DNA of 64,000 bases, from NCBI GenBank assembly GCA_020636075.1, contig JACJYO010000002.1, positions 186,001 through 250,000 on the forward strand, read 5' to 3'. The notes beneath the pieces are model-generated. The model saw nothing but the letters and a program-made list of their open reading frames with translations, did not search any database and had not been told where the DNA came from. Made by a program: the position numbers and the translations under genes. This DNA is from Lewinellaceae bacterium (lineage in GTDB: Bacteria > Bacteroidota > Bacteroidia > Chitinophagales > Saprospiraceae). This document shows, piece after piece, positions 33,704 to 42,723 of the stretch. Position 1 is the stretch's first letter. The number at the start of each line of letters is the position of its first letter.

Positions 33704-34495
33704 TTACGACAGGTCTACAGACTCATGCAGGAAAGTGAAATTACGGCAATCTGGCTCCTGTGCAATTACGCGATAACCAGCAGCAGCAAGGGCATCAATT
33801 GAAGATTTGATTCGGGCCATATAATCCCTGTCCAGATGATTGTTAGCCGTTTCATCAAACTCAATGCACAACACTCCAACAGGGATTCTTGCCAACAAAA
33901 AAGATTTAATGATTTGATATTCAGCGCCTTCGACGTCAAGTTTTAGCAGATCAATATATTGGTGCCCTAACTCGCCCAAGATGCTTTGGAGTGTGCGTAC
34001 CGGCACTTGGATGTGCGAATCCGATTTTTGCAGATTAACCAGGGAGTGGGACACATGTGATTTATTTTCAGGCATAAAAAAACGCAGGGTTCCTTCAGTA
34101 TCCCATATGCCAAAAGGATGCAATCGCAGTTGGGAGGCAAGTTCAGTAGGGTAGGGCGGATAAAATCCGGTTGGGCTGGTGGCGCAAGGCATCGGTTCGC
34201 TCTTTTTTAGCGCTTTGATCAGTTTTTCAATATGTTGCACAGCACGTGGTGTCGGATCAAAAATATCCACGGTACAACCAAACCGGTGTGCAATTTCAAG
34301 ATCAAAAGAAACATCCTCCCCGGCGCCAACGAGGTAACAAACCGAATCGGCATGTAGAAAATTAGCCGGAATAATCCAGCCACCGTAAGGTGTGCCAAAT
34401 CGTTCTGTTGGCACCTGAGAATCAATTTTAATCTTGAGACCGCCTTCCGTCCATTTCCGGAATTTGCGGTAAACTTTTTCAAAAACAGGTAGCAT
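33704..34495 (-). CDS. FkbM-family methyltransferase
   Basis: About 264 residues from the ATG at 34495 (the frame extends to a TTG at 34522). The SAM-binding region is VCYLVGAGEDVSFDLEIA, and the FkbM signature IDLLKLDVEGAEYQIIKSFL sits at about residues 190-210. FkbM enzymes O-methylate sugars or small molecules. Being 5 bp upstream of a GT4 gene and divergent from a GT2-like gene suggests methylation of a surface glycan; this is inference from context. Confidence 0.83.
   Translation of the reverse strand: MLPVFEKVYRKFRKWTEGGLKIKIDSQVPTERFGTPYGGWIIPANFLHADSVCYLVGAGEDVSFDLEIAHRFGCTVDIFDPTPRAVQHIEKLIKALKKSEPMPCATSPTGFYPPYPTELASQLRLHPFGIWDTEGTLRFFMPENKSHVSHSLVNLQKSDSHIQVPVRTLQSILGELGHQYIDLLKLDVEGAEYQIIKSFLLARIPVGVLCIEFDETANNHLDRDYMARIKSSIDALAAAGYRVIAQEPDCRNFTFLHESVDLS
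34149..34156 (+). repeat. KOPS-like octamer GGGTAGGG (5)
   Basis: Inside the FkbM gene (- strand); the octamer is on +. Extended form TAGGGTAGGGC. Confidence 0.7.
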
Positions 34496-34547
34496 CAGTA
34501 GAATACCTTTAATTTGGCGCAAAACTCTAAACTTTTGTGCAAATTGT

Positions 34548-35468
34548 ATGGCTTGTCAGGTACCCGTTTTGCTTTTAACATTTAATCGGCCCAAACAAAC
34601 GAGTATGGTACTGGAACAAATCCAACGGGCCGCTCCAATCCGGTTGTATGCACATTGCGATGGCCCAAGACCCGGATTCAAGTCTGATCTAAAAAATGTT
34701 AAAGCTGTTCATCAACTTATTGAACAACAAGGAGCCCAGGCTTGTATAGAGTTGAGAACGCTTTTCCGCGAAGAAAATCTCGGGCTCCGGCGAGGTGTTT
34801 ACGAAGCGCTGAATTGGTTTTTTAGCCAGGAAGAATGCGGAATTATACTCGAAGACGACTGCGTACCGGATCTTTCTTTTTTCACGTACTGCACAGAATT
34901 ACTTAATCGGTACCGAAGTGAAAAACAGGTTATGCACATTGCCGGTTCCAATCTGGCAGAGCAGGATTGCCAGCAAATTACAACGAGTTATTTGTTTTCA
35001 AATTTGGCGTTTGTCTGGGGTTGGGCTTCTTGGCGCCGTGCCTGGCAAAAAATGCGAATTGATTTGGATGGATTAGAGGAGTTTGAACGAAACTATGAAT
35101 TGGAACGTTTTCTGGGCGATCCAATTGCCAGAAAATATCTGCTGGACAAATTTGAAAAAACTCGTGCTGAAAAAAACAACTCTTGGGCCTATGCATGGCT
35201 GTATAGCATTGTCCGCAATGATGGTTTGTGTGTCGTCCCAAAGGTAAATCTGATTCAGAATCAGGGTATTGGCGTAGGAAGTGCAACAAATACCAAAAAA
35301 AGAAATAAGCGAGCAAGTTTGCAGGCCCAGGCAATGGAATTTCCCTTAGTGCATCCTGATCATATACAAGTGCAACAGCATCTGGAAAAAAAATTTTTCT
35401 ATAAAACACAAAAAAGCCGCTGGCGTTTGAAAATCTGGGCTGTGTTGCGTGCCATAGGATTGCGCTAA
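34548..35468 (+). CDS. GT2-like glycosyltransferase
   Basis: 306 residues. GT-A fold opening VPVLLLTFNRPKQT, then RLYAHCDGPRP, FREENLGLRRGVYEALNWFF and IILEDDCVPD, where the EDD acts like the DXD metal/nucleotide-sugar site. WGWASWRRAWQ is a hallmark of the HlpA-like glycosyltransferase subgroup. No membrane segment. It forms a glycan-associated group with the FkbM and GT4 genes (divergent promoter region 34496-34547). Donor and acceptor unknown. Confidence 0.82.
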   Translation: MACQVPVLLLTFNRPKQTSMVLEQIQRAAPIRLYAHCDGPRPGFKSDLKNVKAVHQLIEQQGAQACIELRTLFREENLGLRRGVYEALNWFFSQEECGIILEDDCVPDLSFFTYCTELLNRYRSEKQVMHIAGSNLAEQDCQQITTSYLFSNLAFVWGWASWRRAWQKMRIDLDGLEEFERNYELERFLGDPIARKYLLDKFEKTRAEKNNSWAYAWLYSIVRNDGLCVVPKVNLIQNQGIGVGSATNTKKRNKRASLQAQAMEFPLVHPDHIQVQQHLEKKFFYKTQKSRWRLKIWAVLRAIGLR

Positions 35469-35493
35469 CGATTTAATTTGTTTTCAGCACTCA

Positions 35494-36039
35494 ATGCGAA
35501 ACTACATTATTTACGACCTTGAAGCCACTTGTTGGGAGAACAACCCCGAGGGGTATGTGCAGGAAACGATTGAAATTGGAGCGTTTCGTCTCAATCATTT
35601 CGGAGAAGTACGCGGAAAATTTAATCGATTTGTACGTCCTGTTTTGCATCCTACACTTTCGCCTTTTTGTCGGCAGCTGACCAGTATTTCACAAATTGAT
35701 ATAAATCGAGCCGGTACGTTTCCTGAAGTTATCCATGAATTTTGGGATTGGGCTCGCATTGATGAGGAAGACTATGTACTTTGTTCGTGGGGCTCGTTTG
35801 ACAAGAAAATGTTTGTCAACGATTGCAAACTGCATGAATTAGACGGAAGTTGGGCAGATTCCCACGCCAATCTTAAAGCGGAGTACATGGCCATTAAGCG
35901 ACTTCGCCGTCCCGTAGGTCTTCGTAAAGCCGTAGAACGCGAGGATATACTTTTTACCGGCGTACACCACCGTGGCATATCGGATGCAGAAAACCTGACC
36001 AAATTATTTATCAAATACCTTGGCCAATGGAGCGTCTAG
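35494..36039 (+). CDS. DEDDh 3'-5' exonuclease (ERI1-like)
   Basis: 181 residues. The first exonuclease motif is IYDLEATCW (Asp8, Glu10). The second is in SQIDINRAGTFPEVIHEFW and the Asp of WGSFDKKMF, and the third is HRGISDAEN with His and Asp spaced H-x4-D, the DEDDh hallmark. Close in arrangement to eukaryotic ERI1/3'hExo, which trim RNA 3' ends; bacterial roles are not settled. It follows the GT2-like gene by 25 bp and may be co-transcribed, but the link may be accidental. Convergent with the next gene. Confidence 0.87.
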   Translation: MRNYIIYDLEATCWENNPEGYVQETIEIGAFRLNHFGEVRGKFNRFVRPVLHPTLSPFCRQLTSISQIDINRAGTFPEVIHEFWDWARIDEEDYVLCSWGSFDKKMFVNDCKLHELDGSWADSHANLKAEYMAIKRLRRPVGLRKAVEREDILFTGVHHRGISDAENLTKLFIKYLGQWSV

Positions 36040-36044
36040 AGCAA

Positions 36045-37460
36045 CTACGAAGCATAAGGGGAGTCGTAGCCTAGAATTCGCAACATAGAGTTGGCATCTT
36101 GTTCTTGAAAGACTTCCCAGTCTGTAAACTCACCATAATAGTTCTTGTCGATCAAAATGTGCTTTGGGGAAGGGATAAGGCAATGCTTCAACCCGCCATA
36201 GCCACTCAATGATTCCTGATATGCGCCTGTGTGAAAAAAGCCGAGATAGAGTGGTTCATCCTTTTCGCTATATACGGGTAGGTACACTTGATTTATATGC
36301 GCTTCAGAGTTGTAATAGTCAGCATTATCACAACTGATACCACCAATATTCACCTTTTGATACTCCTTATCCCAATGGTTAATTGGCAATAGAATAAAGC
36401 GTTCTTTTATGCCCCAACTATCTGGCAATGTGTTAATTAGGGAGTTGTCTAACATATACCACTGCTCCGCATCATTTTGTTGTTTTTTGCCGATGACAGA
36501 AAAAATGGTGGCTCCACTTTCACCAACGGTATATTTCCCAAATTCCGAAAACACGTCAGGCTCTGGCACCCCTTCATCGTCGCAATATTCTTTGATAAGC
36601 CGGATAATTTCATTGACCATATACGGGTAATCAAATTCAAAGCCCAATGAGTTTCGGATTGGCATTCCGCCACCAATATTCAGACAGGTTAGGGTAGGGC
36701 AGTGCTTCCGCAATTCACAGTAGGTTTTTATCCCCTTCTTGAGTTCGCTCCAATAGTAAATCGAATCCTTAATCCCCGTATCTACAAAAAAATGGAGCAT
36801 TTTAAGTTCAAACTTGGGGTTAGGGGCAATTTTTTCCTTGTAGAAATTAAGCACCTCGCTCTGGCGAATGCCTAGTCGAGATGTGTAAAATTCGAAATTT
36901 GGCTCTTCTTCCGTCGCCATCCTTATGCCAATAGATGATTTACTTTTTTTTATCAAAGCATCATGCATAGCCAGTTCTGCTTCGTTATCGCAAACCGGGA
37001 TCACGTTTTGAAAACCCTCGTTTATTAATCGGGCGATACCCTGCGCATAGGCCAATGGCTTATAGCCATTATTTACGATAATTGTGCTTTTGTTGATTTT
37101 ACCCAGACGATATAGCCGCCAAATTAGATCCATGTCAAAGGCGGAGGAAGTCTCTAGTTGCGTCCCATTTTCTAATACCTCATTCAAAACAAAGGCGAAG
37201 TGAGAACTTTTAGTGCAGTAACAATAAACGTATTTGCCGTTATAATTATACCGTTGGATTGCGTCTCTAAATAACTTTCGCGCTGTTTGAATTTTTTCAC
37301 CAATTTTTGGCAAAAAAGTCAGTTTGAGCGGTGAGCCGTATTTTTGAATCAGATCATGGATGTCAATGTTGTTGAAATGTAACCGATTTTCTTTAAGGCT
37401 AAATCCATCTTGCGGAAAATCAAATGTTTGTGCGACTAAATCGTAGTATGTGTTTTTCAT
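36045..37460 (-). CDS. Arginine-decarboxylase-like PLP enzyme (fold type III)
   Basis: 471 residues of the Bacteroidota arginine-decarboxylase family, which resembles Orn/DAP/Arg decarboxylases. The Schiff-base Lys is Lys84 in CYCTKSSHF. NIGGGMPIR is the phosphate-binding Gly-rich loop, and SEFGKYTVGESG gives another conserved block. GKINKSTIIVNNGYK follows the Lys region. The product would be agmatine, feeding polyamine synthesis. It is shorter than E. coli SpeA, as usual for this phylum. A -7 box (37519-37526) precedes it, and the dif-like site lies about 150 bp upstream of its start codon. Confidence 0.82.
   Translation of the reverse strand: MKNTYYDLVAQTFDFPQDGFSLKENRLHFNNIDIHDLIQKYGSPLKLTFLPKIGEKIQTARKLFRDAIQRYNYNGKYVYCYCTKSSHFAFVLNEVLENGTQLETSSAFDMDLIWRLYRLGKINKSTIIVNNGYKPLAYAQGIARLINEGFQNVIPVCDNEAELAMHDALIKKSKSSIGIRMATEEEPNFEFYTSRLGIRQSEVLNFYKEKIAPNPKFELKMLHFFVDTGIKDSIYYWSELKKGIKTYCELRKHCPTLTCLNIGGGMPIRNSLGFEFDYPYMVNEIIRLIKEYCDDEGVPEPDVFSEFGKYTVGESGATIFSVIGKKQQNDAEQWYMLDNSLINTLPDSWGIKERFILLPINHWDKEYQKVNIGGISCDNADYYNSEAHINQVYLPVYSEKDEPLYLGFFHTGAYQESLSGYGGLKHCLIPSPKHILIDKNYYGEFTDWEVFQEQDANSMLRILGYDSPYAS
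36692..36699 (+). repeat. KOPS-like octamer GGGTAGGG (6)
   Basis: Inside the decarboxylase gene (- strand), only about 0.9 kb left of the dif-like site; octamer on +. Extended form TAGGGTAGGGC. Confidence 0.7.
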
Positions 37461-37518
37461 TGAAAAACCAGCTCGTTTGAAATAACTGGTAGAACACGAC
37501 GTGAAAATGAAGAAAGAT

Positions 37519-37526
37519 CAAAGTTA
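37519..37526 (-). promoter_or_regulatory. -7 promoter box TAACTTTG of the decarboxylase gene
   Basis: Perfect TAnnTTTG match with a predicted leader of about 53 nt. Lies about 85 bp from the dif-like site, so both fit in the 199-bp gap. Confidence 0.55.
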
Positions 37527-37610
37527 TGGGCTTTTGCCGACCATGAGCCTACTGCTACAACAGAAAATTATTTGAATGCCGGTAGATTCAGGGATTATAC
37601 AAAATCTGTT

Positions 37611-37638
37611 ATTTAACATAATATAAATTATGGGGCCA
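37611..37638. other. Putative dif site (XerC/XerD recombination site)
   Basis: A 28-bp site in the 199-bp gap before tamB. On the - strand it reads, in order: left arm TGGCCCCATAA (37638-37628), 6-bp centre TTTATA, right arm TTATGTTAAAT (37621-37611). The right arm is identical at all 11 positions to the XerD half-site of E. coli dif as I recall it. The left arm shares the inner CATAA of the XerC half-site (GGTGCGCATAA). The centre is 6 bp, as in dif. All GGGTAGGG octamers in the window converge here. Experimental proof is absent; the alternative is an AT-rich chance palindrome. Confidence 0.82.
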
Positions 37639-37659
37639 ATTTAATCATTTCTACGGAAA

Positions 37660-40600
37660 TCATTTCTTGCGCCTAACCCAGCCGGTGAGGCCATTTAGCA
37701 GTTCATTAAATGAATCATACTCTTTTCGAAAGCTAATACCAAAGCCATACCGTGATCTTAATGCGCCACCAGCTATGTCTGGTTCTGTTCTCTGGTATAC
37801 CTTCAGGCGCCATTGGCGATTCTCTGTCAATTGTATTTCAACTGTTACGTCCTCGCCTAAAAAACCATCGACAGTTGATGTGCCTGGTTGACCCAACCCA
37901 AATTGTGAACCAACCTGTACAGTTATCCTATCATTCACAAAGCCACTCGTTAAGCGAAATTGCAGTTCTCTCCCAATTTGGGCTAAGTTATTTTGACTTG
38001 GGTCTGCTTGGTCCGTCTGATTTCGATATTCGTTGTAGGCGACGTTGAAATCGATACTGGATACAGCTCCCCCAAACCACTCAGAGAATAAAGTTGTCAG
38101 GTAATTTGAAAACTGATTACTCAATACCTGTGTCAACGTGTTAAATGCCGAAGCTATATAATCACTGCTTTGAATGGTACTGGAACCACCCGAAGGTGGA
38201 AGAAAAGAACCAACAACCACCAATCCGAAAACCTGCCGTGTCAGCTCATTTTGGTCTTGCCTAAGCAATGATAACTTACTGTCTACCAGTGATTTGATTT
38301 GCCCAGTAACGTTAGGAAAACTAAGATCAAAACTAATATTTGGTTTAAATAAATCACCTTTAAGGTGCATTGTAACGACCACCTTGGTCGATTTGGTTGC
38401 TTCGGAACTAAGTGAGCCTGTTACTGCTAATTCATCTCTGAGCAAGTTATACAAAGACGTGTTTTCTGTATACGTAGCATCGAGGCTGATTTGTGCCGCA
38501 TAGGGATCCCCATACCAGTTGATTGTTCCGCCATCGACAACTGTAAAAGGTTTATTTACCCAGTTTAATAATGTAAATAAGTATTCTCCGCGTCTAATTT
38601 GATAATCACCATACATTTTGAATTCCCCTTCCCTATTGATCGTCAGTCGAATATTACCCTCTCCCCTACCCTTGATAATGTCTCCCGCCTGTTCGTCAAA
38701 GATCAGTTGAACTTCTGCATCGTCAGTGATCGATAAATTCATTTCCATATTTAGTCCGCGCAAATCGCCCAACACAAATTGTTTTTTATTCGTGGATTTC
38801 AGGGTGTCCTTCAAATTTGTATTCCGAAACGTAATAAAGTTTACATCTTGGATATCCGATGAGCCCGCTCCCAATGGGATAAATAAGCGAGTGTCTCTAC
38901 CGGTAGCGGCATCGATATAGATATTTGTTTTTGAAAACGAACCAGTAAATCGGGCATTGAAGCTTCCAATGCCCTGTCCATAGTATAAAGAATTATCGTG
39001 AGGCAGAGTGTTCATAACCAAGAAGTTGGAACCAATTGATTTGATTTCACAATCCAACCGCCAATCTTTAAAATGATCGTGACGTAAACCTCCGGAAATA
39101 ATTGCCATGTTTTTTCGGCTACCATCCAATATTGTATCGCCATCTGCCCATAACTGATAATTTGAAAACGTAATCGTTTGGTTTGGTATATAGAACATTG
39201 CTTTTAGGTAATCCAATTGGAAATGACCATCAACCTTTGCATTCCCACGCATGCCCAGACGATCTGAAGGTCCGCCAAGTTGCACTTCTGTGTTAATTGT
39301 TCCGTTGGTTTTTGAGATATCAGGTATAAATAGCTCCAAAATTTCCATTGGAAAATTGTTGGCTGTAACCAATGTCTGAAACTCACCAGGAAGAATTTCC
39401 CCCAGTTCATCAGTTTGTAATTTTGGATGGCCCATGGGCACCTTTGTGCCCAATACCCGCATTTGATAATTATCCTGGTCTTTGAGAAATAGTTTCCACC
39501 ATATAGGGCTCTTTGCATTTGCTATCTCCAGGTTGCCAATCAATTGGCCATACGGTTTCTCATTTAGAAAAACCGTATCCGTTGTAATATAACCTTGCAC
39601 GTTTTCCATGGCGAATAAATCATACACTTCAAAATCGAGATTATAGATTTGGGCCCGATAGGAGATGTTGTCGATCTTATAAAAACGCTCGAGGAAATTA
39701 ATATCAAAATTTGCTAAAGAAAACCGAGCCCCTTTGCCAGCATTAAAACTTTCAACTATTATCCGTTGGTTTCCATTCATTAAATCAAAATCGCGCGCCT
39801 CAAATTGTGTGCTGGAGAAGCGCAAATAATTGTCATCACCCATATACCAGTGGTCATCAAACAAGGTGATATCGGATGTGTTGAAATGGACTTGCCACAA
39901 AGAATCAACCGTAGACAATACACCTTCCAAATATATTTTTTTGACAATAGCGCTAGTATCTTCGGTCTGTAAGGAAAAATTCAATTTATCATCCTGGGCA
40001 GTCCCAGACAGCGTTACATGCGCCAACTTTTGACCTTCAGCAAGCAGCGCTTCAGGTACTTGAAGCGCGAAGTTCCCTTCGTCAAGTCGATTTGTCCATC
40101 GGAAATCAACATCCTGCAATTGTATCCCATCGTATGCGATTCCAGGCATTTGGATATGTACATCGGAAGCTCCCTGTTCTGAATTTATTGTCGCCCGGAG
40201 GTTTAAATTTCGGATGGTATCGAGTTTGGGGTCAATTAATCTGGTCCAACTTCTGGTATCTTTAATCAGGAGATTAATCTTGTAATTATCATTAATAGCA
40301 ACAAACTCCGGAAATGGACCGCCGCGCGCTTGCTGAACTAATGCCGGAAAATATTTTTCGTAAAAACGAATCGCATTTTCAGCCATTTTATCAATGGTAA
40401 ACCGCCCCTCCATTACACCTGCAGCAATATCAGATAATAGAATAAAATAGCGGTTTCCGTTCGGCAAATTGGATGCGGCAAAAGTGAGCGAATCTATCTT
40501 GTGTGTCTGCTCCTTATTCTCGACAAGAATAAAATTGCGAAGCACAATAGAGCCGCGGAGGTCATTCCAATTCCGGGCAAATAATTTTATTTTTTGCACA

Positions 40601-42627
40601 TTGCCAGACAGCACCCAATCTTTTTCAACAAGATTTAAAGCACCTAAATCCAGGCGACGAAGGTCTGCCTGGAAATCATACTCTGGAATGGAATCTTTCA
40701 GATTCACTGTGCCATCGAATGTGAAATCAATATTTGGATCTTTCAAATCCATTTTACCCATAAACACGGATTTCTCAAATCGGCCGTTGAGCTGAACATT
40801 TTGATAGTTATAACCCCTGAAATAGAAAGAATCCAATACCCCGGTTAACTGCGTTTTGATTGTTTTCAATGTTAAGCCGGCCCCATTGACAATATTTACT
40901 CGAAATGTAGACTTACCAAAATCATTATTTCCGGTCCACTTAGCCAGGTCGAATTCATTCATGTTCAGATATCCCGAATAAGTGGCCTTTTCCGGGCCGC
41001 CTGCCAGGTCCAGTTTCATATCGACTTTCCCAAATCCAACATCACTGGCAAGATTGCCATTAAAAATGTGGTTTGTACCGAAAAGGATCTGATACGTGCC
41101 TTTAAAATTGATATGACCCAAAGCCTCAAACTGTGCAGGGGCTTTAAAACCGGGTATAACGCGCTGGATGGTGGCCACACTCGTTCGAATACGATCAAAA
41201 TCAAAGAAAAAACGCATCTGTCCACTTCCTTCGGTAATGTCGTCGCCATCAAAGTTCCCTTGAATAAAGGTGTCGTCGCCAAAACGTATTTTTAAGTCGC
41301 GGCCATTCAATCGGTTAATCCTGCCGTCTACCCTACCCTCTAGGTCGACTACGTTATCTCTGTTTCTTATAAAAAAAGGTATGCTTTCTACTTCCGGGCT
41401 AAAAAACATAATATCCCCAAAGCGAACTTTTGTCGCTGTATTAAAACGCCCTTCCAGCCTGACTTTATCTGTAAACTTGTTGAAGTCACGATAGGTGTTG
41501 TAGCGCATCATCAGCGTGTCTCCCAATATACTTCCATTAGTTTCAAGGCGCATCCCATAGAGTGCCGTTAACGTATCAGATACCTGTACTTTCTGGGCCC
41601 CTAAATGTTTGATTTCAACGCCAGATTGCTCTCGTGCCTCCAAATGCTTCAATATTCCTGTAAAAAACAAATTCTCGTCTGCATATACATCTTCCGCTTC
41701 TAAAGCAATTTGCCTGACAGCCATATGATTATAGTCAATTACACTCGGGGGGGTCTGCTTGTTAGGCGACAGATCAAAACGATTCATTGAAAACCGGCTG
41801 TCAGTTAATACCAGTCGGGCAATTGTTGCTCGCAGAAGTGTTTCGGGCCCCATAACAGTATCAATAGGCACCGATTTTGATACTTTTTGAGAAGTCGGAG
41901 ATATTGGAGATGTTCTATTGGTCGCAGGATACTCGGCTATGGAAAATTCCGCACCATCCAAGTTAACCGATTGGATATCAATGATTTTTGATGGAAGGTC
42001 TAAATTGTTCACGCGAATAAAGCCACTTGAAACAACTGCGCGCATTTCCTTGCCATTCACTTTGTCCTCCGATAAAAATTGGACATCCTTCAATCGCAAA
42101 TTTTGAATGCGAACCCGAAAGGGTTTGGGTGGAGGTTTGGGTTCATTATCTGAACTGGCAAAGAAATCGAGTAAAAACTGGAGGTTATTGGACGATTCAT
42201 TTTCTAGCCTGCGAATATTAAACCGGGCACGAGAGAGGCTGATTTCATTAAACTCCAGATTGTTATTTAATAAGGAAAAGATATTTGAATTGAGCCCTGC
42301 TTTAAGTTGTTGGGCATATAGCAAGGTATCGCCGTTTAAATCTTCGATATAGAAACCCTCCAATAATAAATTATCAAAGAAGGAAACGTCTATGTGCTGA
42401 ATGCTTACCGTTGTTTGAAGTTCTGACTCCAGATAATTGGTAACCCTGTTGATCAACCAATTTTGAACAAGCGAAGATTGAAGCACGAAATAAAGAAAAA
42501 CCAAGACTATGACTACACCGAACAAAACATTCTCCACGCGCCTCCAGCTTCGTTGGAGCGGTACAGACCACCTGCCCCAAAAACTTTTGGAGTCGGTTGG
42601 TTGGTGTGGCGTGTTGCGTTTTTTCAT
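37660..42627 (-). CDS. tamB: TamB-like translocation and assembly module protein
   Basis: 1655 residues. One N-terminal membrane anchor (about residues 35-55, VLFGVVIVLVFLYFVLQSS) is followed by more than 1500 residues of beta-rich AsmA/TamB-type repeats (for example VSIQHIDVSFFDNLLLEGFYIEDLNGDTLLYA near the start). A C-terminal DUF490-like domain (about 1250-1655) includes GEGNIRLTINREGEFKMYGDYQI and FNVAYNEYRNQTDQ. Proteins of this family span the periplasm and move phospholipids or help insert outer-membrane proteins. No TamA/BamA gene adjoins. A terminator hairpin stands 18 nt upstream of its ATG. Confidence 0.88.
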   Translation of the reverse strand: MKKRNTPHQPTDSKSFWGRWSVPLQRSWRRVENVLFGVVIVLVFLYFVLQSSLVQNWLINRVTNYLESELQTTVSIQHIDVSFFDNLLLEGFYIEDLNGDTLLYAQQLKAGLNSNIFSLLNNNLEFNEISLSRARFNIRRLENESSNNLQFLLDFFASSDNEPKPPPKPFRVRIQNLRLKDVQFLSEDKVNGKEMRAVVSSGFIRVNNLDLPSKIIDIQSVNLDGAEFSIAEYPATNRTSPISPTSQKVSKSVPIDTVMGPETLLRATIARLVLTDSRFSMNRFDLSPNKQTPPSVIDYNHMAVRQIALEAEDVYADENLFFTGILKHLEAREQSGVEIKHLGAQKVQVSDTLTALYGMRLETNGSILGDTLMMRYNTYRDFNKFTDKVRLEGRFNTATKVRFGDIMFFSPEVESIPFFIRNRDNVVDLEGRVDGRINRLNGRDLKIRFGDDTFIQGNFDGDDITEGSGQMRFFFDFDRIRTSVATIQRVIPGFKAPAQFEALGHINFKGTYQILFGTNHIFNGNLASDVGFGKVDMKLDLAGGPEKATYSGYLNMNEFDLAKWTGNNDFGKSTFRVNIVNGAGLTLKTIKTQLTGVLDSFYFRGYNYQNVQLNGRFEKSVFMGKMDLKDPNIDFTFDGTVNLKDSIPEYDFQADLRRLDLGALNLVEKDWVLSGNVQKIKLFARNWNDLRGSIVLRNFILVENKEQTHKIDSLTFAASNLPNGNRYFILLSDIAAGVMEGRFTIDKMAENAIRFYEKYFPALVQQARGGPFPEFVAINDNYKINLLIKDTRSWTRLIDPKLDTIRNLNLRATINSEQGASDVHIQMPGIAYDGIQLQDVDFRWTNRLDEGNFALQVPEALLAEGQKLAHVTLSGTAQDDKLNFSLQTEDTSAIVKKIYLEGVLSTVDSLWQVHFNTSDITLFDDHWYMGDDNYLRFSSTQFEARDFDLMNGNQRIIVESFNAGKGARFSLANFDINFLERFYKIDNISYRAQIYNLDFEVYDLFAMENVQGYITTDTVFLNEKPYGQLIGNLEIANAKSPIWWKLFLKDQDNYQMRVLGTKVPMGHPKLQTDELGEILPGEFQTLVTANNFPMEILELFIPDISKTNGTINTEVQLGGPSDRLGMRGNAKVDGHFQLDYLKAMFYIPNQTITFSNYQLWADGDTILDGSRKNMAIISGGLRHDHFKDWRLDCEIKSIGSNFLVMNTLPHDNSLYYGQGIGSFNARFTGSFSKTNIYIDAATGRDTRLFIPLGAGSSDIQDVNFITFRNTNLKDTLKSTNKKQFVLGDLRGLNMEMNLSITDDAEVQLIFDEQAGDIIKGRGEGNIRLTINREGEFKMYGDYQIRRGEYLFTLLNWVNKPFTVVDGGTINWYGDPYAAQISLDATYTENTSLYNLLRDELAVTGSLSSEATKSTKVVVTMHLKGDLFKPNISFDLSFPNVTGQIKSLVDSKLSLLRQDQNELTRQVFGLVVVGSFLPPSGGSSTIQSSDYIASAFNTLTQVLSNQFSNYLTTLFSEWFGGAVSSIDFNVAYNEYRNQTDQADPSQNNLAQIGRELQFRLTSGFVNDRITVQVGSQFGLGQPGTSTVDGFLGEDVTVEIQLTENRQWRLKVYQRTEPDIAGGALRSRYGFGISFRKEYDSFNELLNGLTGWVRRKK
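38664..38671 (-). repeat. KOPS-like octamer GGGTAGGG (7)
   Basis: The first copy to the right of the dif-like site (about 1 kb); the orientation has flipped to the - strand. Inside tamB. Confidence 0.7.
41331..41338 (-). repeat. KOPS-like octamer GGGTAGGG (8)
   Basis: Inside tamB, on the - strand, pointing left towards the dif-like site. Confidence 0.7.
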
Positions 42628-42644
42628 GGTCTAGGTAATCAAAC

Positions 42645-42681
42645 AAAAAAGTGTGGAATCCGGTTGCTTCCACACTTTTTT
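42645..42681 (-). terminator. Terminator hairpin just upstream of tamB
   Basis: Stem AAAAAAGTGTGGAA/TTCCACACTTTTTT (14 bp) with a 9-nt loop, read on the - strand after the coiled-coil gene. The T-tract ends only 18 nt before the tamB ATG, so read-through, or a promoter inside this short stretch, must serve tamB. Confidence 0.8.
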
Positions 42682-42723
42682 GAATGCGCTGTTACTTTGA
42701 AATACAATCTATTCCATTTAACA

